Source of the DNA: CAZVJU01 sp964627195
GTDB lineage: Bacteria > Patescibacteriota > Microgenomatia > UBA8517
Assembly: GCA_964627195.1 (NCBI GenBank)
Contig: CAZVJU010000002.1
Coordinates: 1 to 64,000, forward strand
Direction of reading: 5' to 3'
Length of the DNA stretch: 64,000 bases
The position numbers and the translations under genes are program-made. The notes beneath the pieces are model-generated. The model saw nothing but the letters and a program-made list of their open reading frames with translations. It ran no database searches and was not told where the DNA came from. Shown in pieces: positions 43,664 to 51,817 of the stretch. Position 1 is the stretch's first letter; each line of letters starts with the position of its first letter.

Positions 43664-44199
43664 GAAGCAAATTTTAGAGCTAACGATATATCTGCCAATT
43701 CGTCGATGGATTCACTGAGCCCAAGGTTACTATCACCCAACCGTTCTCCTTCTTTTGTTGAGCGTTGAAAATCCCGAAGACATTTACCACCTTCAAGACG
43801 ATATAAAACCCTTTGGTTTTCACAATTACCTTGCAAAATCACTTCAAGATCCGAGCCTTCACTATTTTCAGGATGAGTAATAGAAACTTTTACTGTTGAG
43901 TTTATGAATCCCATATCTACACCTAAATAGGAAAGTGTTTCCCTAGAAATTCTCATTGCCGAAGTTACTCTAAGAGGTAAAGTAAAACCATCATTACTCC
44001 CATTATAATTCTTCTTTCTTTCTAACAATTCAATTCTTTCTAATATTTTATCTGCTGGACTTCCATGAGAACCCGGTGCCAATTCTATGCCCGCAAATTC
44101 AGGAATATCAGCCGCGTCTATAACTTCAACCACCTCTGGTGGTCCTAAAAAATTATCTTTTATAAATTTTTTTAGAAACTCATCACCTTCTATAGTCAT
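43660..44199 (-). CDS. Hypothetical protein (179 aa)
   Basis: I do not recognise the family. The protein begins MTIEGDEFLKKFIKDNFL, has no signal or membrane helix, and contains LPLRVTSAMRISRETLSYLG and VKVSITHPENSEGSDLEVI, suggesting a mixed alpha-beta fold. AAGGAG lies eight bases before the ATG, a good ribosome-binding site, unlike the leaderless neighbours. It is convergent with VanW with a four-base overlap of stops, so it may be a later insertion between VanW and tsaC. Confidence 0.6.
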   Translation of the reverse strand: MTIEGDEFLKKFIKDNFLGPPEVVEVIDAADIPEFAGIELAPGSHGSPADKILERIELLERKKNYNGSNDGFTLPLRVTSAMRISRETLSYLGVDMGFINSTVKVSITHPENSEGSDLEVILQGNCENQRVLYRLEGGKCLRDFQRSTKEGERLGDSNLGLSESIDELADISLALKFAS

Positions 44200-44419
44200 T
44201 TTTAATACTCCTTGGATACTCTACCAATTCAATTTAATAACTGTAAATGAGCAATTCGGATGTATAATTTGCTAATCAGATTTTTGAAAAGAATTCTTTA
44301 TCGAACAAAGTCCGAAAATACTACAGGACATTGCACGTGTTACAGTAGCGGTACGTTTCTTAAAATGCATGCCTAATTTTTGAAAAATCTGTACTCAAAC
44401 TAAATACTATTTACCTAAA
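44200..44419. other. Gap before tsaC-tsaE with an orphan ORF tail
   Basis: The plus strand has 31 open codons from 44288 to a TGA at 44381-44383 with no start; it reads FIEQSPKILQDIARVTVA and ends RFLKCMPNF. It resembles the 3' end of a real gene, but I do not recognise it. The rest is AT-rich with no clear signal. Confidence 0.3.
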
Positions 44420-45517
44420 ATGGAAAGTATAAAAGACAACAAAAATGCAATAATAAGGGCGGTTAACACTCTACAAAAAGGCGGACTTGTAATTATGCCA
44501 ACCGAGACTCTTTACGGAGCAATGGTAGATGCAACTAATCCTTTAGCAGTAAAAAAACTTACAGCGTATAAAAATCGGCCATTAGGCAAACCTTTCTCGA
44601 TCGCCGTTACCAATCAGAAGATGGCTGAGAACTATGTCTTTTTAAACCAAACAGCAAAATCACTTTATAAAAAATATTTACCAGGTCCTTTAACTATTGT
44701 TTCCAATGGCAAACATAAAGTCGCAAAAGGAGTTGAAAGTGAAAGAGGAAATTTGGGAATTAGAATTCCGAAACATGACTTAGTTCTGAAGGTTATCGAA
44801 AAACTCGGCCGGCCGGTAACTGCTACTTCCGCCAACGCGAGTTATAAAAAAAGGCCGTATACCATTTCTGACATTTTGGACAACTTATCTAGTAAACAAA
44901 AACGGCTAATCGACCTTATTATCGATGCGGGTGAACTTCCCCACAACGAACCCTCGACAGTAATTGATACCACCTATGATGATCCGGTTGTCTTAAGACA
45001 GGGTGAAATTAAATTAAAAGATAGGGTTGAAGTACTTAGTAGAAGCGAAGAAGACACTAAAAATACTGCCAAAGAACTCTGGCAAAAATATGAAAAATAT
45101 AAGGGAAAAAGAGCAATTATCTTTGCTCTCGAGGGCGAAATGGGTGTAGGCAAAACTCAATTTACTAAAGGTCTGGCTTTAACTTTGGGAATTAAAGATG
45201 AGGTAATTTCTCCTACTTTTATTCTAGAAAGTGAGTATGACAGCTCACAAGAAAAGGCAGCACTAATTCATATCGACACCTGGCGGATGCAGAATCCTGA
45301 AGAGTTACTTGAACTAGGATTCACTAAAAGAGTTCTGGAGAAAAAAGTTTTAGCAATCGAGTGGGCTGAAAGGGTTTCTAGCATTATCAGAGAATTTGAC
45401 GAAGAAGCAATTATTATTTGGGTGAAAATAAAATATGGTAAAAGACCTGCCCGCAATGCTTCGTATAGCGATGCGGGCCGGGAAAACGACAGATTAATTA
45501 GCTGGGGAGTATTATAG
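44420..45517 (+). CDS. TsaC-TsaE fusion for t6A tRNA modification
   Basis: The 365-aa protein joins two t6A enzymes. Residues 1-205 are TsaC/Sua5/YrdC (IMPTETLYGAMVDA, YKNRPLGKPFSIAV, SERGNLGIRIP, TATSANAS), which makes threonylcarbamoyl-AMP. Residues 210-345 are TsaE (LEGEMGVGKTQFTKGL Walker A, ISPTFILESEY, HIDTWRMQNPEELLELG, VLAIEWAERV), the ATPase of the TsaBDE complex. A palindrome codes a C-terminal insertion PARNASYSDAGR before a conserved-looking end. tsaD follows at 46764, beyond two inserted minus-strand genes. Confidence 0.93.
   Translation: MESIKDNKNAIIRAVNTLQKGGLVIMPTETLYGAMVDATNPLAVKKLTAYKNRPLGKPFSIAVTNQKMAENYVFLNQTAKSLYKKYLPGPLTIVSNGKHKVAKGVESERGNLGIRIPKHDLVLKVIEKLGRPVTATSANASYKKRPYTISDILDNLSSKQKRLIDLIIDAGELPHNEPSTVIDTTYDDPVVLRQGEIKLKDRVEVLSRSEEDTKNTAKELWQKYEKYKGKRAIIFALEGEMGVGKTQFTKGLALTLGIKDEVISPTFILESEYDSSQEKAALIHIDTWRMQNPEELLELGFTKRVLEKKVLAIEWAERVSSIIREFDEEAIIIWVKIKYGKRPARNASYSDAGRENDRLISWGVL
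45449..45478. repeat. In-frame GC-rich palindromic element in the TsaE part
   Basis: GCCCGCA and TGCGGGC form a perfect 7-bp stem around 16 bases with inner GCT/AGC pairs; 30 bp is ten codons. It lies in the C-terminal extension beyond the TsaE fold. It shares CCTGCCCGC with the groES palindrome and is much richer in GC than the gene around it. Confidence 0.55.
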
Positions 45518-45530
45518 AAAATTAAATTAC

Positions 45531-46460
45531 TTAATTATTTAATTGAAGATTCCTTCTTTTACGAGCTTCGTGTTGGTCTCCTGTTAAATCAGTTAAACGT
45601 GCCAGAATTTGATGTATCTCTTCAAAATTATTACCCATACCTTCATGTATTGCTTTTGCAACTAACATTCCATACATATTTTTACTTATTAAATCACCTT
45701 CAAAGTTTTTTCCCTCATCCTTTACAAACCTTTTCCATGAAGTTGAAAGGGAAGTCCAGCAATCAAAACTAAATGGACCAGTTTCCAGACCTTCTTGAAT
45801 TCTATATCTAAGTCCTAATCCTTCTGTGAGATATGCTTCAACTTCACCATAATATCTTCTTAATATATTCCCTCTGTCTGTTAGAGAAAACTTATGCGTT
45901 TCCTTAACTCTTTTGTCGACATCAAATTGTTCTATAAAATCAACATACTTTTTCGCTAGCTCTGTAGACGGAAATGCATCATATTCAAGTGAGAGTGGTC
46001 CATTAGGCCAAGGAAGATTCGTCCAAACATGTGTAAGCTCATGTAATTCACCTATTGCCAAATCATTTGGAAGACTTCGTCTTCCAAATTGTCCGGGTTG
46101 TAATTGATATAAACGATAGACGATACTAGGTAAAATAGATGTCGTAAGTTCGTCCGTCGAAGATGCAGTAATTCTATTACCCGTCGAAAATCTTTTTATA
46201 TAATCATCAGGTAGAAGTTTAAATAACTCACCACCGCAATAAAAATCTTCAAACCATGCCGTGCCACCTACTCCCGCGTCAATACCTTTTCGATATAAGC
46301 TATCAGTATATACAGACATAAATCTTCTATTGTTAACTGTCCCATGATTATCGTAAACATCCAAGGGAGCACAAAATATATCAAAATTAGGCGATTGGTG
46401 TGTTTTTATAAGAGGTCCGTTTAGCCCACCTTGTAACGACTCATCTTTTGGTACCAACAT
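45531..46460 (-). CDS. Putative zinc metallopeptidase-like protein with HELTH motif
   Basis: The 309-aa protein has no recognised family. IGELHELTHVW near residue 146 is an HExxH zinc motif, and a later GEVEAYLTEGLG could give the third ligand or active-site Glu. No signal peptide or membrane helix is seen, so it may be cytoplasmic. It lies with a 63-aa ORF between tsaC-tsaE and tsaD on the opposite strand, which suggests insertion into the t6A operon. Confidence 0.55.
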   Translation of the reverse strand: MLVPKDESLQGGLNGPLIKTHQSPNFDIFCAPLDVYDNHGTVNNRRFMSVYTDSLYRKGIDAGVGGTAWFEDFYCGGELFKLLPDDYIKRFSTGNRITASSTDELTTSILPSIVYRLYQLQPGQFGRRSLPNDLAIGELHELTHVWTNLPWPNGPLSLEYDAFPSTELAKKYVDFIEQFDVDKRVKETHKFSLTDRGNILRRYYGEVEAYLTEGLGLRYRIQEGLETGPFSFDCWTSLSTSWKRFVKDEGKNFEGDLISKNMYGMLVAKAIHEGMGNNFEEIHQILARLTDLTGDQHEARKRRNLQLNN

Positions 46461-46518
46461 ATATATGTAACTCGCTTAAAAATACTATTGGTGTAAGAAA
46501 TTGCTTCAATCTTGGGTT

Positions 46519-46710
46519 CTACTCACGTTTATAACACCATTCAAAATCAGTCATTATAGAATCGATAACCTCATCAGGCAAACAACCTGTCTCTGCTGTC
46601 GGACCATACAACATTAAATGTTCGTACCAAGAATCCCCTCCGGGAGTAATTCCAAATTCAGTCATAGGTCTATAAAGGTCAGGTCTTTTTATTTCAAATT
46701 CGATAGCCAT
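46519..46710 (-). CDS. Hypothetical protein (63 aa)
   Basis: A small acidic ORF starting MAIEFEIKRPDLYRPMTEFG, ending TDFEWCYKRE. It has no recognised family. TATAAT lies 16 bp before the ATG. It precedes the HELTH-protein gene on the same strand, and the two may form an operon. Confidence 0.45.
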   Translation of the reverse strand: MAIEFEIKRPDLYRPMTEFGITPGGDSWYEHLMLYGPTAETGCLPDEVIDSIMTDFEWCYKRE

Positions 46711-46748
46711 ACTAATTTAAAGGTCAATTATAACAATCAATAAGTAAA

Positions 46749-46757
46749 TGATAAAAT
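46749..46757 (+). promoter_or_regulatory. Extended -10 promoter of tsaD, probably leaderless
   Basis: TGATAAAAT is identical to the metG promoter element and again exactly six bases before the start codon (ATG at 46764). It selects this ATG over the TTG two codons upstream. Confidence 0.65.
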
Positions 46758-46763
46758 TTGAGT

Positions 46764-47882
46764 ATGAAAATATTAGCTATAGACACGTCCTGCGATGAAA
46801 CGGCAGTAGCTGTTACGGAAGGCACAAAAATACTTTCTAATATTGTCTGGTCGCAAGCATCTCTCCATGCAAAATGGGGCGGTGTTGTTCCGTCTATTGC
46901 CAAAAGAGAGCACGAAGAAAGGATTAATTGGGTTATCGAGAAAGCACTAAAGAAAGCCTTTCCTAAATCCCATTTTATTGGCCACCAGCTATTAGTTACT
47001 AATATTGATGCCGTAGCTGTTACAGTTGGACCTGGACTTGCAATAGCTCTGGAGGTAGGAATAAAGAAGGCAAAAGAACTTTCAATTAAATTTAATAAAC
47101 CCTTTATCCCCGTAAATCACGTTGAAGGCCACTTACTCAGTCCGCTGGCGCGTCCTGGAATTTCTAAACAAATTAATAATTCAGGATTAAATATTAAAAA
47201 TTTAGACTTCCCGGTCCTGGGAGTTGTAACATCAGGAGGTCACACAGAGGTTGTTTGGATAAAGACGCTTGGCGACTACAAAATTATTGCTCAGACTTCT
47301 GATGATGCGTTAGGTGAATCCTTAGATAAAGCGGCAAGACTTTTAGATTTTGGTTATCCGGGAGGAGAAATTTTAGAAATAAATGCCAGACAAGGAAACC
47401 CTTATGCTTTTGATTTACCAATTCCAATGCTCGGCCGCGAAAAAGAAATGTACTTTAGTTATTCTGGCTTGAAAGCTGCTTTCGTCAGACTAGTTAAAGA
47501 AGTAAGTAGTAAAAAGGACTTAACCCCAAAGGATATCTCAAACTTAGCAGCCTCATATCAACATGTAGCCTTTACTCACTTCATCCGAGTTTTAGATTAT
47601 CTTTTAAAAAGCAATAAATATTCTACAAAAAATATTTTGGCGGGCGGCGGAGTAATGGCAAACGGAACTTTACGAAAAATGCTAAGGCAAGTAGCCAAAA
47701 AAAATAATTTGAAGGTCTTAGTCCCCTACTCGAAAAGACTTAACACCGATAACGCTGCAATGATTGGAGTTGCTGCTTATTTTAGGTTTAAAAGAAAAGA
47801 AATTCTAAAACCTAAAGAGTTGGCTAAGGTGGATAGAATTCCAAGAGCAAAAGTTGACGAGCCTTTTGCGTGGGAAAGATAA
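46764..47882 (+). CDS. tsaD: tRNA threonylcarbamoyltransferase TsaD
   Basis: The 372-aa ASKHA-fold protein transfers the threonylcarbamoyl group to A37 of tRNA. Motifs present: LAIDTSCDETAVAV at the start, VVPSIAKREHEE, the metal ligands NHVEGHLLSP, VTSGGHTEVV, SLDKAARLLDFGYPGG and the C-terminal ILAGGGVMANGTLR. The insert between residues 55 and 75 (SHFIGHQLLVTNI) is not conserved. It works with TsaB, TsaE and TsaC; a TsaB gene is not in the window. Confidence 0.95.
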   Translation: MKILAIDTSCDETAVAVTEGTKILSNIVWSQASLHAKWGGVVPSIAKREHEERINWVIEKALKKAFPKSHFIGHQLLVTNIDAVAVTVGPGLAIALEVGIKKAKELSIKFNKPFIPVNHVEGHLLSPLARPGISKQINNSGLNIKNLDFPVLGVVTSGGHTEVVWIKTLGDYKIIAQTSDDALGESLDKAARLLDFGYPGGEILEINARQGNPYAFDLPIPMLGREKEMYFSYSGLKAAFVRLVKEVSSKKDLTPKDISNLAASYQHVAFTHFIRVLDYLLKSNKYSTKNILAGGGVMANGTLRKMLRQVAKKNNLKVLVPYSKRLNTDNAAMIGVAAYFRFKRKEILKPKELAKVDRIPRAKVDEPFAWER

Positions 47883-47886
47883 AAAT

Positions 47887-48055
47887 AGTATAATAGCCTC
47901 TAAGCGCTATCAGTTTGGCCCGTCCCCAAACGATGAAACGTCAAACGTTTCGCGCTATCCGCCGAATAGAAATTTAAGCGGAACGGGTAAGCCTGTAATA
48001 GCTGTAATGAGTTATTAAAGAGGGTGGTACCACGATTTCATCAGAGTCGTCCTTC
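47887..48055 (+). promoter_or_regulatory. T-box leader upstream of valS
   Basis: The antiterminator is unmistakable at 48020-48055: GAGGG pairs with CCTTC, the 7-nt bulge TGGTACC is intact, and ACGATT pairs with AGTCGT. TGGT in the bulge would pair with ACCA of uncharged tRNA with discriminator A, which fits tRNA-Val. A TATAAT at about 47890 gives a promoter; several hairpins (GAAACGT/ACGTTTC, CCGC/GCGG) between 47930 and 47980 may form stem I, but I could not locate the specifier codon. No clear terminator follows, so it may be translational or a relict. Confidence 0.8.
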
Positions 48056-48084
48056 AATCTTCTGAATCCTGCTATACTTTTAAT

Positions 48085-48126
48085 ATGGATAAAGTTTACG
48101 ATCACCCCACTTCGCTCTTTGAATAG
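48085..48126 (+). pseudogene. Displaced second copy of the valS 5' end
   Basis: The codons read MDKVYDHPTSLFE and TAG. The real gene 69 bp downstream starts MEKIYNHKLYEKK. The first seven positions match as M-D/E-K-V/I-Y-D/N-H. A TATACT box ends six bases before this ATG, so it looks like a former, leaderless start. Its frame then runs into a palindromic block (CCCC 48105-48108, GCTCT/AGAGC, GGGG 48135-48138) and stops. Confidence 0.6.
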
Positions 48127-48138
48127 AGCTTCGAGGGG
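48105..48138. repeat. Hairpin block just before the valS start
   Basis: CCCC/GGGG and GCTCT/AGAGC pair around an internal loop with CTTCG on both arms. GAGGGG at its 3' side lies about 14 bp before the valS ATG, so the hairpin could mask the ribosome-binding region. It may be a palindromic insertion. Confidence 0.4.
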
Positions 48139-48153
48139 CAAGGCAAAAAATAA

Positions 48154-50355
48154 ATGGAAAAGATTTATAACCACAAGTTATACGAAAAAAAGATTTATTC
48201 GATGTGGGAAAAATCTGGTGCTTTTAAAGGTTCTGCTGAAGGAAAACCTTATACCATATTGATGCCACCTCCAAACGCTAATGCGTCGCTTCATGCAGGC
48301 CACGCAATGTATACAGTAGACGATGTAATCGCGAGATTTAAGAGGATGCAAGGATATTCTGTTGAATGGATACCGGGTACCGACCACGCAGGTTTTGAAA
48401 CACAATATGTTTACGAAAAACAACTCTCCAAGGAAGGAAAGTCCAGAATGGATTTTGACAGAGAAACTTTGTATAAAAATATTTATGATTTTGTAAGGAA
48501 TAATTCCGGCGTAATTTTCGAGCAATTTAAAAGACTTGGCTTTTCAGCTGATTGGGAACGAAGTGTTTTTACACTTGATAAGCAAGTTCTAGAACAAGTA
48601 TACGAAACGTTCAAGAAAATGGAATCTGAGGGTTTAGTTTATAGAGATGGATATATCGTAAACTATTGTACACACTGCGGAACTTCCTTGGCAGAGTTGG
48701 AAGTTATTCACGAAACAAAAATTGAACCTCTTTACTACATTAAATACGGACCTTTCGTTTTGGCAACTGTAAGACCTGAAACAAAATTCGGAGATACTGC
48801 CCTGGCAGTTCACCCCAAAGACAAAAGATATACAAAATGGGTGGGGCAAGAAGTTGAAGCTGAGGGTTTATTGGGAAAATTCAAAATTAAAGTAATTGCT
48901 GATGACTATGTTGATCCCAAGTTCGGCACGGGTGTGGTAAAAATAACTCCCGCACACGATCCGAATGACTTTGCTGTTTGGCAAAGGCACAAAAATGAAA
49001 TCCCAGCTCCTAAGCAAACAATTAATATGCTTGGGCGTTTAACGGGATTGGCTGGTAAATATGAAGGGTTAAAAGTAAATCAAGCTAGAGAGATTGTAGT
49101 AAGAGACCTCCAAGAAAAAGGGTTATTAGATAAGACTGATCAGAACTACGAGCATTCTGTTGTCGAATGCTATAAATGTAAACATACCCTTGAACCATTA
49201 ATTGTCCCAAACTGGTTTATAAAAGTTGAGAACTTAAAGAAAAAAGTTACTAAGGTTGTAAAAGAGGAAAAGGTTAAATTCTTTCCCAAAAGATTTAAGC
49301 GCCACATGCTCCAGTGGTTAGAAATAATGCATGATTGGCCAATAAGCCGCCAGATTGTTTGGGGCATCAGAATTCCTATTTGGTACGACATTGATAAAAA
49401 TAAGGACATAACTATTTCATTTATAGACAAAGGGGGAGTAAAAAAGTTTGGAAACGTACATCAAATCTTGGAAACAAATTCAGGAAAAGATTATTCGTTC
49501 GAAGAAATTGAAAACGGCCTTCAATCTGTAACGGCTTCGGCCAATTCTGAATATATCGTACGTGTTGATAAACCTAAAGGTAGAGTTTTACCTGAGACCG
49601 ACACTTTCGACACTTGGTTTTCATCCGGGCAATGGCCAATTGTGACACTGAAAGAAGAGGAGTTTGAAACACGATTCCCTACTGACCTAATGGGAACGCT
49701 TTCGGATATTTTGAAGTTTTGGGTATCAAGAATGATTATGTTTTCTCTTTATCTTAAAAATGAAATTCCATTTAAAGACGTATATCTTTGGAGTATGGTG
49801 GCAGACGCAAGGGGGGTAAAAATGAGTAAAAGCAAAGGCAATGTAATTAATCCTTTAGACTTAGTTGATAAGTATGGCGCTGATGCTCTTCGTATGTCAC
49901 TTCTTTATGGGATTCCTTCAGGAAGCAAGGTTGTCCTGTCTGATGAAAAAGTCAGAGGGATGAGAAATTTTGCAAATAAAATTTGGAATTCAGCAAGATT
50001 TATTTTAAGCGACCCGCCTAAAAAAATAAGCGACCAAATCGAAGACAAAAACTTGTCTGAAAAAATGACTAAAATATTCAAAAATGCCAGCGCTTCGCTT
50101 GAGAAATATCAATTGAATCACGCATCTGAACTAATTTATGAAGAATTCTGGCATTGGTTTTGCGACGAGTGTATCGAAAAAAGTAAAGAAGGAAAAATCA
50201 GTAAATCTGATTTGGTACATTTATTAATAAATTTCCTGAAGCTTCTCCACCCTTTTATGCCCTTCGTAACTGAAGCTGTTTGGTCGGAAATTAGAAATTT
50301 ACGAAAATACCCTGATCAACTATTAATAACCTCCTCTTGGCCGGTGGCAAGTTAA
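48154..50355 (+). CDS. valS: Valyl-tRNA synthetase
   Basis: A 733-aa class I synthetase. The HIGH-type motif is in NASLHAGHAMY (HAGH), the editing domain has WIPGTDHAGFETQ, LATVRPETKFGDTALAVHP and TPAHDPNDF, and KMSKSKGNVINP is intact. The long C-terminal coiled coil of typical ValRS is missing, so the protein is about 150 residues short, as in other CPR synthetases here. It charges tRNA-Val and edits Thr. A T-box and a displaced second start lie upstream. Confidence 0.95.
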   Translation: MEKIYNHKLYEKKIYSMWEKSGAFKGSAEGKPYTILMPPPNANASLHAGHAMYTVDDVIARFKRMQGYSVEWIPGTDHAGFETQYVYEKQLSKEGKSRMDFDRETLYKNIYDFVRNNSGVIFEQFKRLGFSADWERSVFTLDKQVLEQVYETFKKMESEGLVYRDGYIVNYCTHCGTSLAELEVIHETKIEPLYYIKYGPFVLATVRPETKFGDTALAVHPKDKRYTKWVGQEVEAEGLLGKFKIKVIADDYVDPKFGTGVVKITPAHDPNDFAVWQRHKNEIPAPKQTINMLGRLTGLAGKYEGLKVNQAREIVVRDLQEKGLLDKTDQNYEHSVVECYKCKHTLEPLIVPNWFIKVENLKKKVTKVVKEEKVKFFPKRFKRHMLQWLEIMHDWPISRQIVWGIRIPIWYDIDKNKDITISFIDKGGVKKFGNVHQILETNSGKDYSFEEIENGLQSVTASANSEYIVRVDKPKGRVLPETDTFDTWFSSGQWPIVTLKEEEFETRFPTDLMGTLSDILKFWVSRMIMFSLYLKNEIPFKDVYLWSMVADARGVKMSKSKGNVINPLDLVDKYGADALRMSLLYGIPSGSKVVLSDEKVRGMRNFANKIWNSARFILSDPPKKISDQIEDKNLSEKMTKIFKNASASLEKYQLNHASELIYEEFWHWFCDECIEKSKEGKISKSDLVHLLINFLKLLHPFMPFVTEAVWSEIRNLRKYPDQLLITSSWPVAS

Positions 50356-50367
50356 TTGGCTAATTAA

Positions 50368-50832
50368 TTACTTTTGTAAATTCAAAGCCTTCTTTATCTG
50401 TCCAAATGTACCCAATGAATGATTCTTGCCAATAAGCATGTCTTTTTTTTCCATCTCTTTTAATTCTTCGAAGGAAAACCACTTAAACCCTTCGAGCTCG
50501 TCATTTATTTTGACTTTGTAACGGAGGGGTTTTCCCTTAAGACTAATTAAAAAAATGAGGCCCAATCTAAAAGCAGCATTAGCATCTTTCTTCCAGTTAT
50601 AACTTGCAATAAAACTTGGCTTGTCAAAAATTGTGAGTCCAACTTCCTCTCTTACTTCTCTTTCGATTGCCTTTTCAACTGTCTCTCCTAATTCAATTTT
50701 TCCTCCCAAACTTTGCCATTTGCCTGGAAATATGTCGTCGTCTAGCTTTCTTCGTACCAATAATAATTTATCTCTACATTTTAGAATTACTATCACTGAA
50801 ACAATTTGAAGTGGATCTTTTTTCAGAACCAT
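50368..50832 (-). CDS. NUDIX hydrolase
   Basis: The 154-aa protein has an intact box GGKIELGETVEKAIEREVRE followed by EVGL, with KLLLVRRKLDDDIFPGKWQ in front. MutT or (d)NTP diphosphatase types look like this; the substrate is unknown. Its ATG shares one base with the stop of the 196-aa protein gene (TAATG), so the two are translated in a coupled way. The acidic C-terminal segment YKVKINDELEGFKWF is usual for the family. Confidence 0.88.
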   Translation of the reverse strand: MVLKKDPLQIVSVIVILKCRDKLLLVRRKLDDDIFPGKWQSLGGKIELGETVEKAIEREVREEVGLTIFDKPSFIASYNWKKDANAAFRLGLIFLISLKGKPLRYKVKINDELEGFKWFSFEELKEMEKKDMLIGKNHSLGTFGQIKKALNLQK

Positions 50833-51422
50833 TAAAGAAATTTAAAACTTTGAATTACTTTCTCTATCTGTTCCGGAACTGTACTTATCGAATATGAATA
50901 CTTTTCTTTTGAAAAGATAACAGCCGAGCGTTTTTCTCCTTCGCCTTCGGGCTCAAAATCAAGACGTATTCCTTCTTGATCTCCAACATTTATCTTTTCT
51001 TCCTTAACCAACTTTGCATCTTGTTTTGAAAAACTAGTCTTGGTATTTTCAACTTCTTCTTTAAATGTCCTCTCGCTCACCCCGAGTCCCAAACCTTTCT
51101 CGGATGAAAATTTTGTTTCTTCAAATAGAAGAAATACTTTAAATCCGCCTTGGTCCCTAAACTCACGGCGATAGAGAAATTTGGGGTACATCATTTGAAA
51201 ACCAAACTCGTCGTTTTTGTATTCTACCCAGGCGAGAACGGGTGTCGGCGTCGTAATTAAATCATCTTTACCAATAGCAGTGATTTCCGGCTCACCTGTA
51301 CTTTTATGAAAAATGTCCGGCCTTGTAAAGAAGAAGTAGACTACCAAAACAGCCAGGCTCAAAAACATTAAAAATACACCAATCTTTAAGGCATCTGAGT
51401 TTTTTTGTCGCTTTCCATCCAT
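50832..51422 (-). CDS. Membrane-anchored PsbP-like protein
   Basis: The 196-aa protein has an N-terminal membrane helix (IGVFLMFLSLAVLVVYFFF) and an extracytoplasmic domain with EYKNDEFGFQMMYPKFLY, the usual PsbP/CPR surface-domain opening (Y-x-N-x-x-F-G-F-x-x-x-Y-P), and ends TVPEQIEKVIQSFKFL. Function is unknown; such proteins are frequent in CPR. The 230-aa protein at 20994 shows a related pattern. TATAAT lies eight bases before the ATG. Confidence 0.65.
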   Translation of the reverse strand: MDGKRQKNSDALKIGVFLMFLSLAVLVVYFFFTRPDIFHKSTGEPEITAIGKDDLITTPTPVLAWVEYKNDEFGFQMMYPKFLYRREFRDQGGFKVFLLFEETKFSSEKGLGLGVSERTFKEEVENTKTSFSKQDAKLVKEEKINVGDQEGIRLDFEPEGEGEKRSAVIFSKEKYSYSISTVPEQIEKVIQSFKFL

Positions 51423-51457
51423 GTAAAACTATTATATATAATGAGTAAGTAAAAAGA

Positions 51458-51817
51458 ATGGGTAAAGCCGAAAACAAAAACACCAAGCGACAGAGATCAA
51501 CAGGCCTTTATTTAGCTTGTGGAATACTGATTTTAACCGCACTTTCTATTTTCAACCTCTCCTTATACTATCTAGGTGGGAGGTCGCAAAAAAAGGAAAG
51601 GGTTCTTGGTTTGACAAGTCCTGTAGATCAAGAGGTTTCTTACTGGCAAGGACTTTTGGATTTTAACCCCGAATATCTGGAGGGGTGGTTGGAACTAGCT
51701 AAAATTGAAGTTTCCAAAGGAAATTATTCTGAGGCCAAAGAATTTATATTAAAAGCAGAAAATATTGATCCTAATTCTGGGAAAGTAAAAAAAGTAAGAG
51801 AATCTCTAGGTTTGTAG
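51458..51817 (+). CDS. Membrane-anchored TPR-like protein
   Basis: The 119-aa protein has one membrane helix (LYLACGILILTALSIFNLSL, residues 17-36) and a short tetratricopeptide-like helix pair: YWQGLLDFNPEYLEGWLELA and GNYSEAKEFILKAENIDPN. It probably holds a partner protein at the outer face of the membrane. The gene converges with L25, abutting its stop. No partner is evident. Confidence 0.7.
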   Translation: MGKAENKNTKRQRSTGLYLACGILILTALSIFNLSLYYLGGRSQKKERVLGLTSPVDQEVSYWQGLLDFNPEYLEGWLELAKIEVSKGNYSEAKEFILKAENIDPNSGKVKKVRESLGL

